Origin: Volvox africanus | Taxonomy: Eukaryota > Chlorophyta > Chlorophyceae > Chlamydomonadales > Volvocaceae | Reading direction: 5' to 3' | DNA: 64,000 nt | Assembly: GCA_030268105.1 (NCBI GenBank) | Contig: BSDZ01000022.1 | Coordinates: 434,001 to 498,000, forward strand | In this document: piece after piece, positions 12,727-25,607 of the stretch | Layout: the number at the start of each line of letters is the position of its first letter | How positions within the stretch are numbered: position 1 is the first letter of the stretch | Notes under the pieces: generated by a model | What the model was told of the DNA's origin: nothing | Seen by the model: the letters and a program-made list of their open reading frames with translations, nothing else | Database searches by the model: none | Translations under genes and position numbers: made by a program

Positions 12727-15700
12727 ATGGCGTCGTCGATAATCTTGACGACTTTGTTTGCGTTGGTGGCATCTTCAGTTAGACCTACATATGATGTTGA
12801 CCCGGGAACAAGGTTGAGTAGCAAGTTCAGGGGTCAGGCCACGACTGCCGCGGTTGAACGCAGGTTGCAGGCCACCACATCCGCCCATCAGTGTCTCTGG
12901 ACACGTCGGGCCGGGTGTGAACTCAACGCAGACTTCGTAACAACGCTTTCTGGAAGTCCTACGACGGAAAGTCAGAAGTGAGTGAGTGCGTGGCGACGTC
13001 ATTTTTTTATGCATCAACCCCGGCTGCGCAGGGAATGACGCATATTTCTGATGGGCGTGCTTACGCCTGGATGGATTTGGGACAGATAGATAATGCTTAT
13101 TACGTCGTATATAAACGCGCTTGATTACCGTAGAGCAGCTAGGCGTAATGGGAAATTGCGCATACACGTGGCGCAGGCCGTTTTTTCCGCTTACGTCATA
13201 TCAAGCAAGCTGACCATAGACGTCTGCAAGGGCAACAACATTGCATATTTCCAAAGATTGTTCTTATGTATTCGACAGGGTTTTTGCAGCTTTAGGGCAA
13301 GGCTTATTTGCGGAGTCCTGCAGGCTATCGAAGGTTGGCGATACTTGCTATTGCCGTTCACGGTAGCAGCCTTACTAGCTCTACTCAAAGCACCCAAAAA
13401 TATCAGTGCCTAAAACCCTACTATATTCTAGGGATGCGCGTGCAATAATATGCAAGCAAGAGGGCATGCCCTATCCACAACATCCAGCAGGCCCCTAATC
13501 CCCCTAAATGTCAGACTGTGAACTTAATTAGGCATGCACAGCCTCGGTTAAGCCCACTCATGATTTTAGGCATGTACTATGTATGGTATAGGTTTAATAT
13601 AATAAACTCTGCTCATCCCGGCAAAACCTGATTAATATATTAATATGTAAGTCTTCTAACGCGTGCGCGGTGTAAATCTCGACTAATAACGGGTTAAGTG
13701 AAACCGCCGGTTAAAGCTTAAAACAGCGATGTTCATTTGGCTACATACGTGCGTCGGTGCTTGCCGGATGTATGCATGGTGATTGGGCTTCTTTTTTGTT
13801 CCCCAACTTATCATTTCGATTGACCTGGCGCAAGGTAATTCCATTATTAAGCCTGGCAACAGCCCCCCCGACCGACAAATCCACCTGAGTATGGACTTGG
13901 CGGTGTTGATTATGCTGCAATAGTTATCATAATCCTTGGTTTCTGTTGTCTGGCTGTTAGTTGATGTAGCGTAAATAAAGCCTTCAGGTTGGCCCCCCTC
14001 GACTGCTGAAGCAAGGCGATGCTCGTCAATCTATTATATCTGCGGTATTTTATCTGCGTACCAGGACAGAACGAAACGCCAAAACGCCAAACGAACACTT
14101 GCAGGTTACTGGCGCGTAACGCTGCCCTAAGCAACATCTGCACTGGCTACAATTCCTCGTACACATGCCTTGCTAAACCCGGAGAGTATTGCGTGTGGTC
14201 GTCATCGTACCAGGAGTGCTACCTAGGAACTGGCTACATCCCAGATGAGGTACGTATGCAGTTGCAATATCATTAGATTCATATGTAGATCTATATGTAC
14301 GGCAGCTCATTAGTACGGAATTTTGATTATCATTTCTTCATTCTGGTCGCCACGGCATGACGGGATGGACAGGCTAAGGTTATAGATAGATACATGTGCC
14401 AATATCGGTTCGGCTTCCTCCATGCACATTCCCAGCGGTATGCCACGTAATTACCCGCCCACATAAGAACGGATGTGTCCATGCACGCTAACCTGCAGGC
14501 ACACCTGCACGAGGTGGCTTGCCTAGACAAGGCCAAATGTTTATATATCTCCCCCGCTATCCTCCTTGTAGCAGTGGAGAGCCGCAGAGGCCTCTCAAGA
14601 TGCTGAGAAGGGGCTTCTGCACCTTTATGTTGTGGTTCTGTGCGCCGTACGTGTCCGACTACTACTCTTTCCCTCCCGTCATCCTTGAAACGAAATCATG
14701 CATGCCCTCTAAATTGAAGCCCAGACCTGCAGTCATCCATGCTAGTTGTCCATCCATTCGCCCTCAGTGGCTGCAAAGCCGGTTGTGGTGCTCGGGATCG
14801 CTGGCTGAGACTACCGTAAAGTGTGTATCCAGCATTACGTCATCCACATGCTCAGCCAACGCGAAATGCGTCTGGGCCCCAACTGGCTTGACGTCACAGG
14901 CCTCCAGCATCGTGGGCATAATAGTAACAGCCATCTTAGGTATGGCATGGGTACCGTGTGCAAGCTCAGGTGGCGATGCGTCCAATGAAGGCCGTCTAAT
15001 TGCATTATACTTCACTGCCATCGAAATTAACCCTCTATCTCATGATTCAGTCGTCTCATCCCACAAAAAAATCGTTCGACAGGATACGGCTCTCTGCTGC
15101 TGAACTCACTCGGCCCCCACTCACTCCTCGCTCACTCTTCCAGCAGCAGATGGCCGTATCCTGCTGTCTCACTCTTGGCAGTAGATTTCTCATATCCTGC
15201 CTGACCCTTGAGCTAAGTACTCCCTATATGTTACAGATAGACACTTATCACTCAGCGAGCCCGCCCTTCCCACGCACTTTCCGCCGATCCCTGGTGACTA
15301 ATCGCAGGCAGCAGCAACAGCAGTTGCGTTCCGAAGTGGGCCACTGATGAGAAAGTGGTCAACAACCTTGTGCAGAACGCTGCAAAAGGGGTAAGTCAAA
15401 AGTTGCTGCCTGGATTGGGTGCCGCAGCTTAGCCACCGTGGGCAGCAGCCGCTAAATATATGATCGATTAGGTGTTATATTGATATTTATAAAATCCTAT
15501 ATGTGTGTGTGTCGCTTGCATAGCACATGCGTGCTTGTTACGCTCGCGTATGTTCCCCCTTGCGCTGTGGTTCGGCCCGGTCAGGGCCCCCGGTGCTTGT
15601 CCTCTCAGGGCAAGTCGCCCACAGTGTAACACCCGTTCGTACACCTATGTAGAATATGTGTACTATTTCAGCTTTTATGTGATTCATTATCCATGCGTTC

Positions 15701-17744
15701 GTTAAGTTTACCGCCCTTCGTGGTATATTTCCTTGCTTGTGCTCAATCATTGTCACTGTACTTCAATATAATTACAGTGCTAACCGACCTGCATGGATGT
15801 TGAACAAACTGACAGACAACCGTGGCGGAGATCCTTGCCATCATCTTCAATGACCTAATGGGCACCTGCTCAAGTGCACAGAAGTTCAAGACTATGCTCA
15901 CCACTTGCCCGGTGGCCAGCGCCAGCACTTGCTTGAGCACCCCAGGATGCGCCTTCCAGTCCAATGCATGCAATTACGCAGACGACTTCCCGGTGTATCT
16001 ACTGCTGAATCAAACCGACACGTGCGTAAGAGGAGGGCAGCGGGATACATAGCTAGCTGCTGCTGCTGCCGTCCTCCTTGCTCGTCCAAGCAATAAGACC
16101 CGTGCCCTTACCTCGCTGCCAACACCTTCAGCAGTAGTGGCATCATTCGTAACCGTCAGGCTGGGACGCAGCCCGCTATATATGTGTGTAGGATAGGGGG
16201 GTACATCACCCGTGGCCACTAACCTGGCAGTCCTTACCTTCCCCGGTGTTTCGGGGCACCCTAATCCAGTCTCCCATGCCGACTTCTCCGAAATCAGTGG
16301 TTTTCCCAGGTTCAGCACCCACCACCAGCATCCAGCGGAATCTGCCGAATCAACTAAGGCGTCAACTCCGCTCCTGGTCAGCTCGCAGATCACTTTAATT
16401 GGGGTCGTCAGCGTCCATCGACATGGGGACACCTTGCCCTTCACTTTAGGGTCTCAGGCCCGCTCTTGGTTGGGATAGAACCTGGAACTCCAGGGGCATA
16501 TTAGTCGTGCCATAACAGTCGTGCCTGAACACCTTATTATACACCCGCTATATATATGTACACATGACCCGCAGCGGTCAGCAGTGTTGTATCACCCCAA
16601 ACTAGTGGTAGTGATAACTACCGGTTGATAGGAAGAGCAGAGCATAGGTACTCTGAGCTCAGTACGGCAAGCCTCCGTAAAGAACCATAATCTCTAAGGA
16701 AGAGAAAACGTGGATATGTATTAAGGAAATACATGCGATCAACTAGTGAAACCGAACTCAACTGAGTCTACCAGTGACAGTGTCACAGTTGCACTAGGGC
16801 ATGCAACCCTTAGCCTCTATATTTGCACATAGAGGGTGTAGCCACTGGCTACTTAGCAAGGAGCTAAGGCCGGTACCGTAATACAACAAGCAGGGCCGGA
16901 AACGATGGGGTGTATGTAACAAGTATTATATGTATATATTATATGTATATGTATATATGTATATGTATTATATATTATATGTATTTATTTTATATTAGTT
17001 ATATCGCGGGTCAGGCAGGATGAGAGATATCTTGCCAAGAGTGGGACAGGAGTACACTGTCAAACGATTTGAAGGATTTTTCGAGTACATGCACTTTAAT
17101 TTATCTGCACTGTGCAGCAATATTGCACTGGCAAGTCAGCGCCTGGCATTGGAAAAACCCGCTATCCCACGTTTCGGTCATCTACTCAAAAAGTCCTGCA
17201 AATCGTTCGACAAGGTACGGCTCTCTGCTGCTGAGCTCGTTTGCTCGTGTTCGTTCGGGCCTTCGGCCCTCGCTCACTCCTTTCGTCCAGCAGCAGAGAG
17301 CCGTACACTGCTTGTCTCACTCTTGGCAGTAGATTTCTCATATACTGCCTGACCTGTGATGAGATAACTATTCCTTATCTCACCCTCACTCATTACTCGT
17401 CTGAATATCAAACGGGCAGTGAGGCGCCGCCAGTGGAATAAGGGACATATTTGTCCTAGTGTGCTGAGTATATTCTTCGGTTCATTCAATGTGATTGTAG
17501 GTGGGTGGTGGCTTGGAACAAGGCCCGTGTTCAGTGCGAGGTCCTCTCCTCCAACTCGTCTTGCAGTTCAAGCCCAGACCTGATTACTATCAACAAGACG
17601 CTCTACTCTCAGTACCTTGCACTGCAACCGAGCTTCCCACCGGAACCCAACGTGGGGAGCTTGTCAGGTCCCACCACCGCCATCCTCCTCGGCCTGTTCT
17701 TTAGTATCCTGCATCTTTTCCTGTTTTATGGAAAGGCTGTGTGA
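12727..17744 (+). CDS. Secreted/surface cysteine-rich modular protein with C-terminal membrane segment
   Basis: Six exons (12727-12977, 14105-14249, 14499-14567, 14768-14923, 15816-16021, 17501-17744) join in phase to 356 residues. The N-terminus MASSIILTTLFALVASSV is a clear signal peptide. The body holds spaced cysteine modules, roughly one per exon: CLWTRRAGCELN in exon 1, ICTGYNSSYTCLAKPGEYCVW in exon 2 (cysteines spaced 8 and 8), ACLDKAKC in exon 3, CVSSITSSTCSANAKCVW in exon 4 and TCPVASASTCLSTPGCAF in exon 5; the C-x-W ending recurs. Several N-x-S/T sequons are present (NSS, NQT, NSS, NKT), fitting ER transit. The last exon ends in a hydrophobic stretch, AILLGLFFSILHLFLFYG, and a two-residue tail, so it is either a type I membrane protein or a GPI-anchored one. 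Most introns are phase 0 and stuffed with repeats. Function unknown; cell-wall, flagellar or plasma-membrane surface roles are all possible. Exon 3 limits are the least certain. Confidence 0.65.
15069..15228 (+). repeat. Dispersed hairpin repeat R1, copy A (partial)
   Basis: Matches the 3' half of R1 copies B and C: ATCGTTCGACAGGATACGGC, CTCTCTGCTGCTGA, CAGCAGCAGA, then TCTCACTCTTGGCAGTAG and a closing TCCTGCCTGACCC. It lies inside intron 4 of the cysteine-rich gene. The CTGCTGCTG and CAGCAGCAG arms form a stem around a C/T-rich loop. Confidence 0.7.
16184..16458 (+). repeat. Dispersed repeat R2, copy 1
   Basis: A ~275-base block running from TGTGTAGGATAGGGGGG to TTTAGGGTCTCAGG, nearly identical in the same orientation to 26519-26792. 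It sits in the last intron of the cysteine-rich gene. It contains no long open frame and no obvious inverted termini, so its class (non-autonomous element or LTR piece) is undecided. Confidence 0.8.
16921..17003. repeat. AT-rich simple repeat (TATATG/TATA)n
   Basis: An ~80-base run of TATATG, TATATA and TATTATAT units inside the last intron of the cysteine-rich gene. Confidence 0.8.
17055..17400 (+). repeat. Dispersed hairpin repeat R1, copy B (longest copy)
   Basis: Shares with copy C the order ACTGTCAAACGAT, TATCTGCACTGTGCA, AATATT.CACTGG, GCTATCCCACG, TCCTGCAAATCGTT, the CTGCTGCTG/CAGCAGCAG stem and GAGATAACTA at the end. The central arms GTACGGCTCTCTGCTGCTG (17215-17233) and CAGCAGCAGAGAGCCGTAC (17288-17306) are a perfect 19-base inverted repeat. 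Confidence 0.8.
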
Positions 17745-18338
17745 AGTATTGAGGGCATGTAAGGAGCAGCAGTACCACTGCCACTACTGCAGTACGTGCG
17801 TACTAGCTATTTAGCTGCGACGCGCACCAATATGTGATGTCTGCTCGCGAACCGACCAGAATGTCACCATGCATGTATGTCCTGTTGATCGCTGGGTCGT
17901 TTATATTCAGCATCGTCTCTTGCATTATCTATATTTTTCAGGTGTCCAAGCCTGCCTGCTGCCGGTGTATAGTGCAAACGTACGGCATATCCTGCCTACG
18001 AGTGCCACCGAAGCAGTTGTTTGCTTGATCAACTATATTATTATATTCGTACGTCCATAATGTAGATGCGCATGCATATACAGGGCATTGCTATGTCATA
18101 AATCCTGGCTAGGCACGCAATGTGGGTTGTATGTATGGATGGTGCTTGTTCTATATGCATGCGCGCCTCACTCGAATTGATGCATGCATGCATCACTAGG
18201 TCATCATGGTTTTATAAAGCATGCAAAAGACCCTGACAAGGGGATACCTGCCTAATGATCATTGCCCCGCATCGCATTCGGATCTACATTGCGCACGGTG
18301 CTTGCATCTTCATCTCAATTTCAGCAAACGAAGGGTTA

Positions 18339-18410
18339 CCCTGCCAAAGTACAGGCTGGCCTAATAATTAGGTCCGTCAGGTTTAATAATCCCTAAATTA
18401 TCCCTTCCAG
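18339..18410 (+). mobile_element. M1 miniature element, decayed copy
   Basis: Starts CCCTGCCAAAGTACAGGCTGG and continues CCTAATAATTAGGTCCGTCAGG, matching the left half of the M1 copies at 22239, 48637 and 50411. The right terminal arm is absent or unrecognisable. Confidence 0.5.
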
Positions 18411-18944
18411 TCGTCGGCCAGAGTCGTCGGCGGGGAGACGTATTTAGCGGATGAAAGATAACGTGTCGGTCCTCTACGCAGGTTGCCGTACATGTTCATG
18501 GCTTGTACCTCATCGTGATAACATGTATGTCATTGGGTATTGACTTATGGTGCCAAGCTTGGCAACGGCGTGCTTCAATATTTAGTTTCGTTTGTTGCCC
18601 AATCAAGATGTCGTTCGTGGGAGGACACGCGCATGGGAGGTCTGGTCTGCTGAGGAGTAGATAGGTTTGGGTATATGGGCTGTCAACCCCATTCCTGCCA
18701 ATATATTCCTGACGCCTATGCGGCGATATTTATACCTGCTAATCGTCGTTCTTGCGCCGGCAACGGCCCCTGTTGCCTCGCTTTACGTCTTTCATAGGGG
18801 CAATACTTATCCTCGTAATGCTGACTTATTTGCGCTGCCTTATAACACCATTAATGCAGCCATTAATTTGCAGTGAGATACCGACGGTGGCGGGGTGCTG
18901 CATGCCTTTGATACTTCGTTATCGCAGTATACTGATCAGGGTAT

Positions 18945-19045
18945 CGATAGGCAATATCCGGGATGACCAGTGATCTCGACATCTTACTTCCGATCGGGCC
19001 TTTGTTTGTCGAGGCGGATATGACAAAGAGATAGAACAGTTATAA
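18945..19045 (+). repeat. Dispersed repeat R3, copy 1
   Basis: Contains CAATATCCGGGATGACCAGT, CCGATCGGGCCTTTGTTTG, GGCGGATATGACAAAGAGAT in the same order as the copies near 50660 and 52766. Confidence 0.5.
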
Positions 19046-19327
19046 AGTTTTGCACTTGCATTGACGTGTGAATGCTCCATGAATCATCGATAAGAGTAAA
19101 CGCCTAAAATCCATATCAGTAATAAATATGGGGTTCCATTCGTTAGGAGCTTTGTAATATTGTAGAAAGAGACCGTGCGTGCACAGCAGGGCTAAAGTAT
19201 GGTTCCGTACGTGTCATTGTAAGAACCTACCATGCTAAGGTACCCCTGCCTCGGGGTATCAGACGCCCGCACCGACGCCCCTCTTCCAAGCCACTGTCAC
19301 AGTGGGGGGCTACACACACACAGCAAC

Positions 19328-22300
19328 CTAACACTTGTCACGCATGCCGGTCATCAGACATGCTCGACCGCACGTTAAAAGTTGTTTCCCAGATAGCCAT
19401 CCATCCACGTGCCAATGTAAACCCCAATGTACGTGCCGATGCCGCGTAGGCGTCCAGCAGCCAGTCAGCAGGACCGCCACCCAGCATGGCCACACGCAAC
19501 AGTTGGCATCGGTTCCAACCAGCACAAAGCAACCCGGAGGCTGGGACGCAGTCCTACGACTTAAAACACATGCAGCCTTAGCCCCGAACCGGTTCATAAG
19601 GCAGGCACGCAGATAAGAGCTGTCTTAGCAGGCTAGGCAGTCCAGGCTCCCTGATGTCTCATATCTGAACCCTGTACAGACAGAGCACATATGTACATCC
19701 TGCTGCACGGCGCGGAGGTCCGCATGCACGCACGTGATCCTTTCGTCCTGGTTCTCTTTTTGACCCTGACTTCGCACCTCGCAGGGATGCTGTCGCTGTG
19801 CATATATTCCCAAACCAACCGATATACCTAGCAATCATTTCAGGTCATCCCAGCCCCAGACCCCATCCCAAGATCGTACTCTTTGTAAGTATGGATTGGC
19901 TGCCCACGCACCCCGCCAAGCGAACATGACCGACCGCTTCACCGTGCATCCTTATATCGTTCACTCCATCCGTGCCCTGCCTAAGAACCCATCTATCGCT
20001 AGCTAGGGAAGGCGAACATCTATGAGGTCATACACATACCGCATTGCCACGGTGGACTGCGAATAATGCCATGCCCCCCACACACATTGCAACCCCCACA
20101 TTTATGGTTAAAGCACTTATGGCTTGTCGACTGAGAAGTGACTGTAGGCGGATCCGGACGGGCTGTGGGCGAGTCTTCATCCCGCTAAACATGCGGCGTA
20201 GCAACCTTGCAAACTGGAAAGGGTCTACCAGTGGTCGATTGGATACGTTCCGTCAGTTTCCTGTTTCGGTCCCCTCCCACCTCCACCACTGGACAAGGTC
20301 CTGTCCGAACACGTGTGCACCTACAATAGATCGTGTGTTGGTTGGCTGTGCTCCCTGCCCTGCCTCGCCCCTCCCCTGACGCGTTTCCTGCACTTATCAC
20401 TTAGTCTGGCTTCAACCCGTATTCCTCTTTCACTCGTCAATCAACACCTTGCTAAAATCTGACATAGGCTTTGTAAAGTTGGTACTTTTGCCGAATGGCG
20501 AGCTGCTGTTGAGTGTGGTGGTGCCCGGGAACACGCCGCCTGGGGAGAAAGGATGTAAACAAGGGTTAGTGGCAGGGAGGTCACCAATGGCAGAAGCTCA
20601 GTTCGGTGATAACAGATTGACAGATTGTGGTGATGGTGGTGATGGGAATTGGCATGAATTTTATCTGGTTATCTAGCAGCAACGACAACCAACCAGGTTA
20701 CCTCAGCGAGGGGAGCCATCGCTCGGGCGCGTTTTGCAAATCAACAATTATGGATACAAATGTTTTCGTGGGCAGAGATGTTGATCGTAAATGATGTTAA
20801 CGGGGTCAGGAGAAATCCCGAATTGCAAGAGTAACCGCCGCTTCCTTTCTTGACCCGTCATAACATGGAATTTGGCGTTTGTGAGTTAGTTGGGTAGAGA
20901 GCGGTCAAACACACTAATAGCTGATGGTCGCTTTTTCGTCAATGCCTGCCCGTCGCCCTCTAAGCCTGGAGTGTCAAAGCGAATTACGGCGCAGGATTTC
21001 GCAGCGTCATGCAAACTGGGCAGGTTGCGCCTCCCTCAGCCTCCTGTTTGTTATGTTCACTGCAATCTTCACGCTCACCATAGCTCTGCTTTGCCACGGC
21101 CTCCGTGTAAATGGTAACAGGGACGTCGGGGTTAGGAAGCACGGTTGTGTCTTGGGCACCCGCCTGTCGGAATCGGGGCGCGTGGAAGGGGGATGGGATG
21201 GTCGAGGATGGGGGAAGTCAGCAATCAGCAGTGAAAGAGCGGGTCCTGGTGAGGCGGCGGACCTAGGGTTATTACCCGGCTACTAGCCCTCACAGCCTTC
21301 ATTGGTAGTGTAGTAGTCATACATGTACGGCAACACACTCCACGATATAAAGGTGCAGAAGCATCATATTCAGCATCTTGTGAGGCCTTTGCGGCTCTCA
21401 ACACCTACAGCTAGGCTGATCTAGGCCGCCGGAGCGAACGAGGCGCCCCTCAACGTCATCGCCATCATCCTCATCATCGGCGACCAGTAATGAAGCTAAC
21501 AGATAGCAAGCACGGCAGACCTGTCTTAATTTGTAATCAACTCATAAGGCCCATAATAAGAAAAGGGATCCATGCGTGCATGTTTAGATCCCGTGGATCC
21601 GCCCGCAAGCCCTTATTCCGGGCACGGGGCCGAACTGGCGCGCGAAATCACAGTCATAGAAGCATAACGCACAGCTTCCACGTTCCACCAGTTCATCAGA
21701 TTAACGTGATCGCGGTAGCTCTTGTCATGTACGTGTCACCTTCTCTTCAAAAGCTCCGAATTGCGCACAGCTTGGATTGCCTCGCGTGCCGGCAGCCCTG
21801 CTTCCCTATTGTTATAAACCAACGCCCCGCCGTGGATGCCCGCCTTCGTGACGAAGCACTTCGCTCTCGTCCTCCATCCTCCACACACACCCCGCCTCAC
21901 CTCTTTTGCCTTCTGTCCCATGATCCTGTCCGTCAGCTGCTTGGACATAATGTTGGTCTCTGCCAAGAAGGTCGGATCGCGCCGGGCAGCCCGACCGTCA
22001 GGGTCCTTAGTCACCTTGGTACCAACCCTGTGGCGCGATGGGAAAGGCGCAGGCAGCGGTTCACGGGAATTATCAGACAGCATCCGAGGATAGGGATGGC
22101 GACCGGAACGGACTGAGCGCCTGTAATGCAAACCATGGTTTTACCTGCCTGGTAGTGGCATGCGAATTCAATAATACAAAGGAAAAACTGAAGGATACAA
22201 CTCAACCAGTAGGGTACAGTACCATGCACGGTTGGCCTGCCCTGCCAACTACGGGCTGGAGACTAATTAGGTCTGACAGGCCAGTCATATCTAAGAAGAC

Positions 22301-24532
22301 TCAATCAGACTTAATTAGCCCAGCCCATGGTTGGCAGGGCTGAGCGAGGGTGGGGTGGGGATTAACAAGGTGAGAGGGTGAAGGGTACAGGGTGATGCAC
22401 GGAGGCGCATGAGGGTTGCCGCCTCCCAAGCGCCTGCATAAGAGCGGCTGCTGGAAGCAATGACAAGGCACATGGAAGATTACATAACAGTAAACGAGCA
22501 CCTATATGACTGTTGGGGTCGAGTCGGGGGTGTGTCTGTGCATGTCAGGAGCGCAGGACGTTTCCTAGGTTTCACTCAAGGATACACAATCCTGCCGGTT
22601 AGCGATTGCTAGTTGCGCAACTACGTCCTCTTTGATGGAATCCCGCCCCGCAGCTTGGCGCGTGTGGAGGTCGCGTCGCACACCAACGGGCCAACACTAC
22701 AGCATGCGTCAATGTTTTGGATATTTTTGTGTGTCCACGCAGCATTCGGCAACTGGCAGTCGCATTTGCTCAGAAAGTGGCAACAGGGGCAACAACAGGG
22801 GCACATCTAATCGCCTCCATGAGACCGTGGCTCTCCGGGGGGATTGGGGGATTGCTTGGCCTACTTCTGTATCCCTGTATACATACATCAAATGATCTCA
22901 TCCCATACCATCCCATCCATTCCATTCCCCGATTACAGCCCACAGCCACCTCCGTGTGAGGGCACTTACTGCACTCCCGTGAGGTCGTGTGGCCGATAGT
23001 CGGCACCGTACACACTGGCTGTGGTGATGGGCACGGGGGCCCCACTGATGGTGGCCTGAGCCTCCGGGGGGAGCTCACGGGCCTCCCGCATCATCTGCTC
23101 CGCCAGCTGCACGGCATTGCATCGGGGTTATCGTTAAGGGCCTCGGACCCAGGCAAGTTGGGGTGGGCTAGCAACGCAGAGCGCGCCCCAGGGGATTCCG
23201 CTTTGCGAACAGAGGGACATGAACAGAACCCGCTCGGGTTTGTTCACTTAACCAAAGCCCGCTACTGATCACGAATGCCTTCTTCATCGCGGCGGCATTC
23301 CGATGCTTGGACCCCTTGGATGCTTGGGCGGTCTTTGCAGCTCCGTGCGCGCTCCGTGCCTTTCCATGCACAACCAGGACACCAATCCATTCAGCGATTG
23401 GAAATCCGAAACATCACGGGGGTCCCGCAGCTCCGCATTCCACACCCTTTACGCTCTCGCCCACCTCCGTTCGACTTTGAGCAATACTTGAATGAAAAGC
23501 GTAGTTTGATTTTCCGCCCACCTGCCAGCTCTCGTACAACCAAGCAGCCCCTCTCGTCCGCTTATAAACTGATTCGTTGTTCGTTTGAGAAGTCTGGACC
23601 CAAACTGGCAAGCCAGAACGCCAACCCGCTCCCACACCCCATTCCAGACGCCGCATCGACCCACATCCCACGCTTGTCATGGCCAATAGGTCGCCCATTG
23701 CACTTAGTGTGGCGTGAGTGCGGTAATCTGGCGTGACACGCTGTCTAAGCCCTCACCATGCGCTCACGCGGCCCCATTTTGGGTAGGTCAAGATACATGC
23801 CCGCCACTCGTGTCTCGGTGGGTGGGCGGTAGGAGGCCTGCAGCGTGCTCTGCCAGTCGGCAGGATGCTGCGGGGCGGACAAAGAGGGGCGCGAAGGGCT
23901 ATTGGAGGCGCTAAGATATGAAACCTAGAAGAATATGCGAAAAGTATTGAATATGCGGCCTACGACCCAGTTGAGCATTTGAATAGCATCATGTAGCGGT
24001 AAACAGATTTATACGAACTCGATATCTGGTTGGGATGCCGGAAGCGATGTAGCTCTGGGAGTTATGAGCAACGGGAGAAATCAAAGTTGGCCGGGTTTTG
24101 TAAGGTTGCAAGTATCCTTGATGTCTACTTGACCTTTCTTCTGCTGTCGGCGTATCCCAGTGACTGATGGATAAGCTGCAGGTACTCACCGTCTGCGCCT
24201 GAACATGCTCTATAACTCGCGGGTGGGTTGCCAGTAGCGTGTTGCCTTGCGCCCGTGCTCGCGAAGGTGAAGTATTATCCGAGGTGAGCGTATCTTTTAA
24301 TATCTCCGTCGCGCCCTGAGAACAAATACAGAGGACCAAAAACGCTGGGCGTCGATGGCCACGCCGCGGCTCTTAATCGGTACATCAGCACAGCACAATA
24401 AGACGCACGGACCAGATTTCTTGAAATGCCTGTAAGATCCTTAAGATTCCTCTCTTCCACCCAGTTTCCCACGAGAGTCGGGACATCTTCTGACTTATTG
24501 TAAGATAGGTATGGATGTGATTCTTCGGCCAT
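19328..24532 (-). CDS. Multi-exon protein with axonemal-type short motifs and one hydrophobic segment
   Basis: Starts at the ATG at 24532 (MAEESHPYLSYNKSEDV). Supported exons are 24532-24413, 24315-24190, 23867-23757, 23604-23522, 23106-22970, 22027-21901, 21163-21079, 20539-20448, 20213-20040 and 19827-19778, nearly all in phase; at least one exon near 23370-23260 and the last exon (about 19590-19328) are unsettled. The protein is rich in short Tyr/Pro/Phe motifs: TLVGNWVEERNLKDLTG, STLQASYRPPTETRVAG, VYGADYRPHDLTG, VPVTIYTEAVAKQSYGGVF, SPFGKSTNFTKPMSDF. Such repeats with NWVEER-like starts are typical of ciliary microtubule-associated proteins of algae. A later exon encodes a probable membrane-spanning or buried stretch, SALTINVGVAMCVGGMALF, which is odd for an axonemal protein. 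I therefore call the family by style only; a plain membrane protein is the alternative. An M1 element lies in one intron. Confidence 0.55.
22239..22340 (+). mobile_element. M1 miniature inverted-repeat element, intact copy
   Basis: 102 bases with near-perfect terminal inverted repeats: left GCCCTGCCAACTACGGGCTGG; right end, read in reverse complement, GCCCTGCCAACCATGGGCTGG. The inside carries ACTAATTAGGTCTGACAGG and CTTAATTAGCCC. No coding capacity, so it would move only with a transposase supplied elsewhere. It lies in an intron of the minus-strand gene. Confidence 0.8.
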
Positions 24533-25600
24533 TTCTACTTAAATGAATAATAATTTGAAATCGAATAAGTGAAGGCCTTAACTCAAGCCTTTCGATCCGA
24601 AGTGCAAGAGCAAGGTGTACAAATGCTTGGAGGATGCTAAGATTTTATCCCCAAAGCAAGGATATTGCGTGCATGCAAAGGCGGCAAAGATGTCTAAAGC
24701 AAGGGCTTCCCCAGCAGTTCGGCGCACTTCGAAGTCTCGTCCCAAGTACGGCAGCTACAAAGCCTGGTTAAGTGTGGCATACAAAGATTATAATAATCAA
24801 TGTAAAATTACAATACTCAACGAATTTAAAAAAAATTATAAATGACATTTTTCATCCACTAAGTTACTCGGAATACGTCAATTCTCAGCAGTTAGAGTTG
24901 AGTTTCAGGGGTTTTGTATTGTATGCTTGGGAACATAAGCAGTAGGATGCAGTTGACAAGAACACATGCATCATACCGATTATGAACGAAGGATTTGACA
25001 TCTGAGGTCTACCTATGACCCTAGGATTGCGCATTGCTTATTAAAAATCATAATGGATAAACGCGAGCTAAGACTGGAGACCGAGCTTCAGCAGGATGAA
25101 GGCAGGCCATGCTCGCACCTTACTAATACTGACGGGACGCCAAAGACGAGCAGTATTAAAGTGGTATAGGTAAACTAGCAAGATAAAGATAACAAAGGAA
25201 TGTTCTACAATGTTGTGGCATTTCCACTGGACGAGGGCATGCAGGATGCCATGTGTTTGTATGGCAGATAACGTGTGCTATATAGTTCGGGTATCCGCAG
25301 CGGATTCCGAGCGCGCGCCTTGCTGGGTCCTGCGATGCGGTGCGCTCGGCGGATGATATCATAAGCCGTCATGGCATGTCCAACTCGCTGGCTGGGTGTC
25401 GTACTGACCCAGTATACGGCTGCATAAGTGCCAACGTGTTAAGATAAGCACACATTCAGCATCCCGAAAGGAGGTTTCGGCAAAGAACTGTTTCACAGGA
25501 TTTCAGGGTGTAAAATGTAGGTACCAAACAATGATGCCAGGTCTTCGTTGCCGGTATCATGTGAAACTTGCAGTTCTTGTCCTCGGTACGTTACACTTAA
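24533..25600. other. Intergenic stretch, no supported gene
   Basis: Upstream of the minus-strand gene starting at 24532. A short basic open region on the plus strand (24690-24845, MSKARASPAVRRTSKS onward) has no family match or splice context. A 60-100 residue open region on the minus strand near 25156-25362 is likewise unsupported. Confidence 0.4.
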
Positions 25601-25607
25601 CGCGACT

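Larger units (their letters stand above)
17745..19327. other. Convergent intergenic region
   Basis: Between the 3' ends of the cysteine-rich gene (plus) and the axonemal-like gene (minus). It holds a decayed copy of the M1 miniature element (18339-18410), an R3 repeat copy (about 18945-19045) and short GCATGCATGCAT runs near 18180. No coding sequence with splice or family support was found. Confidence 0.45.

Noticed and set aside
19375..19440. GIGTYIGVYIGTWMDGYLG, a very membrane-like minus-strand reading
   Set aside because: A stop lies just upstream in this frame and no AG acceptor occurs between, so it cannot be joined to the gene; it is likely a shadow of another frame.
24615..24845. Short basic plus-strand open region
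   Set aside because: No promoter, splice or family support; too short to call.
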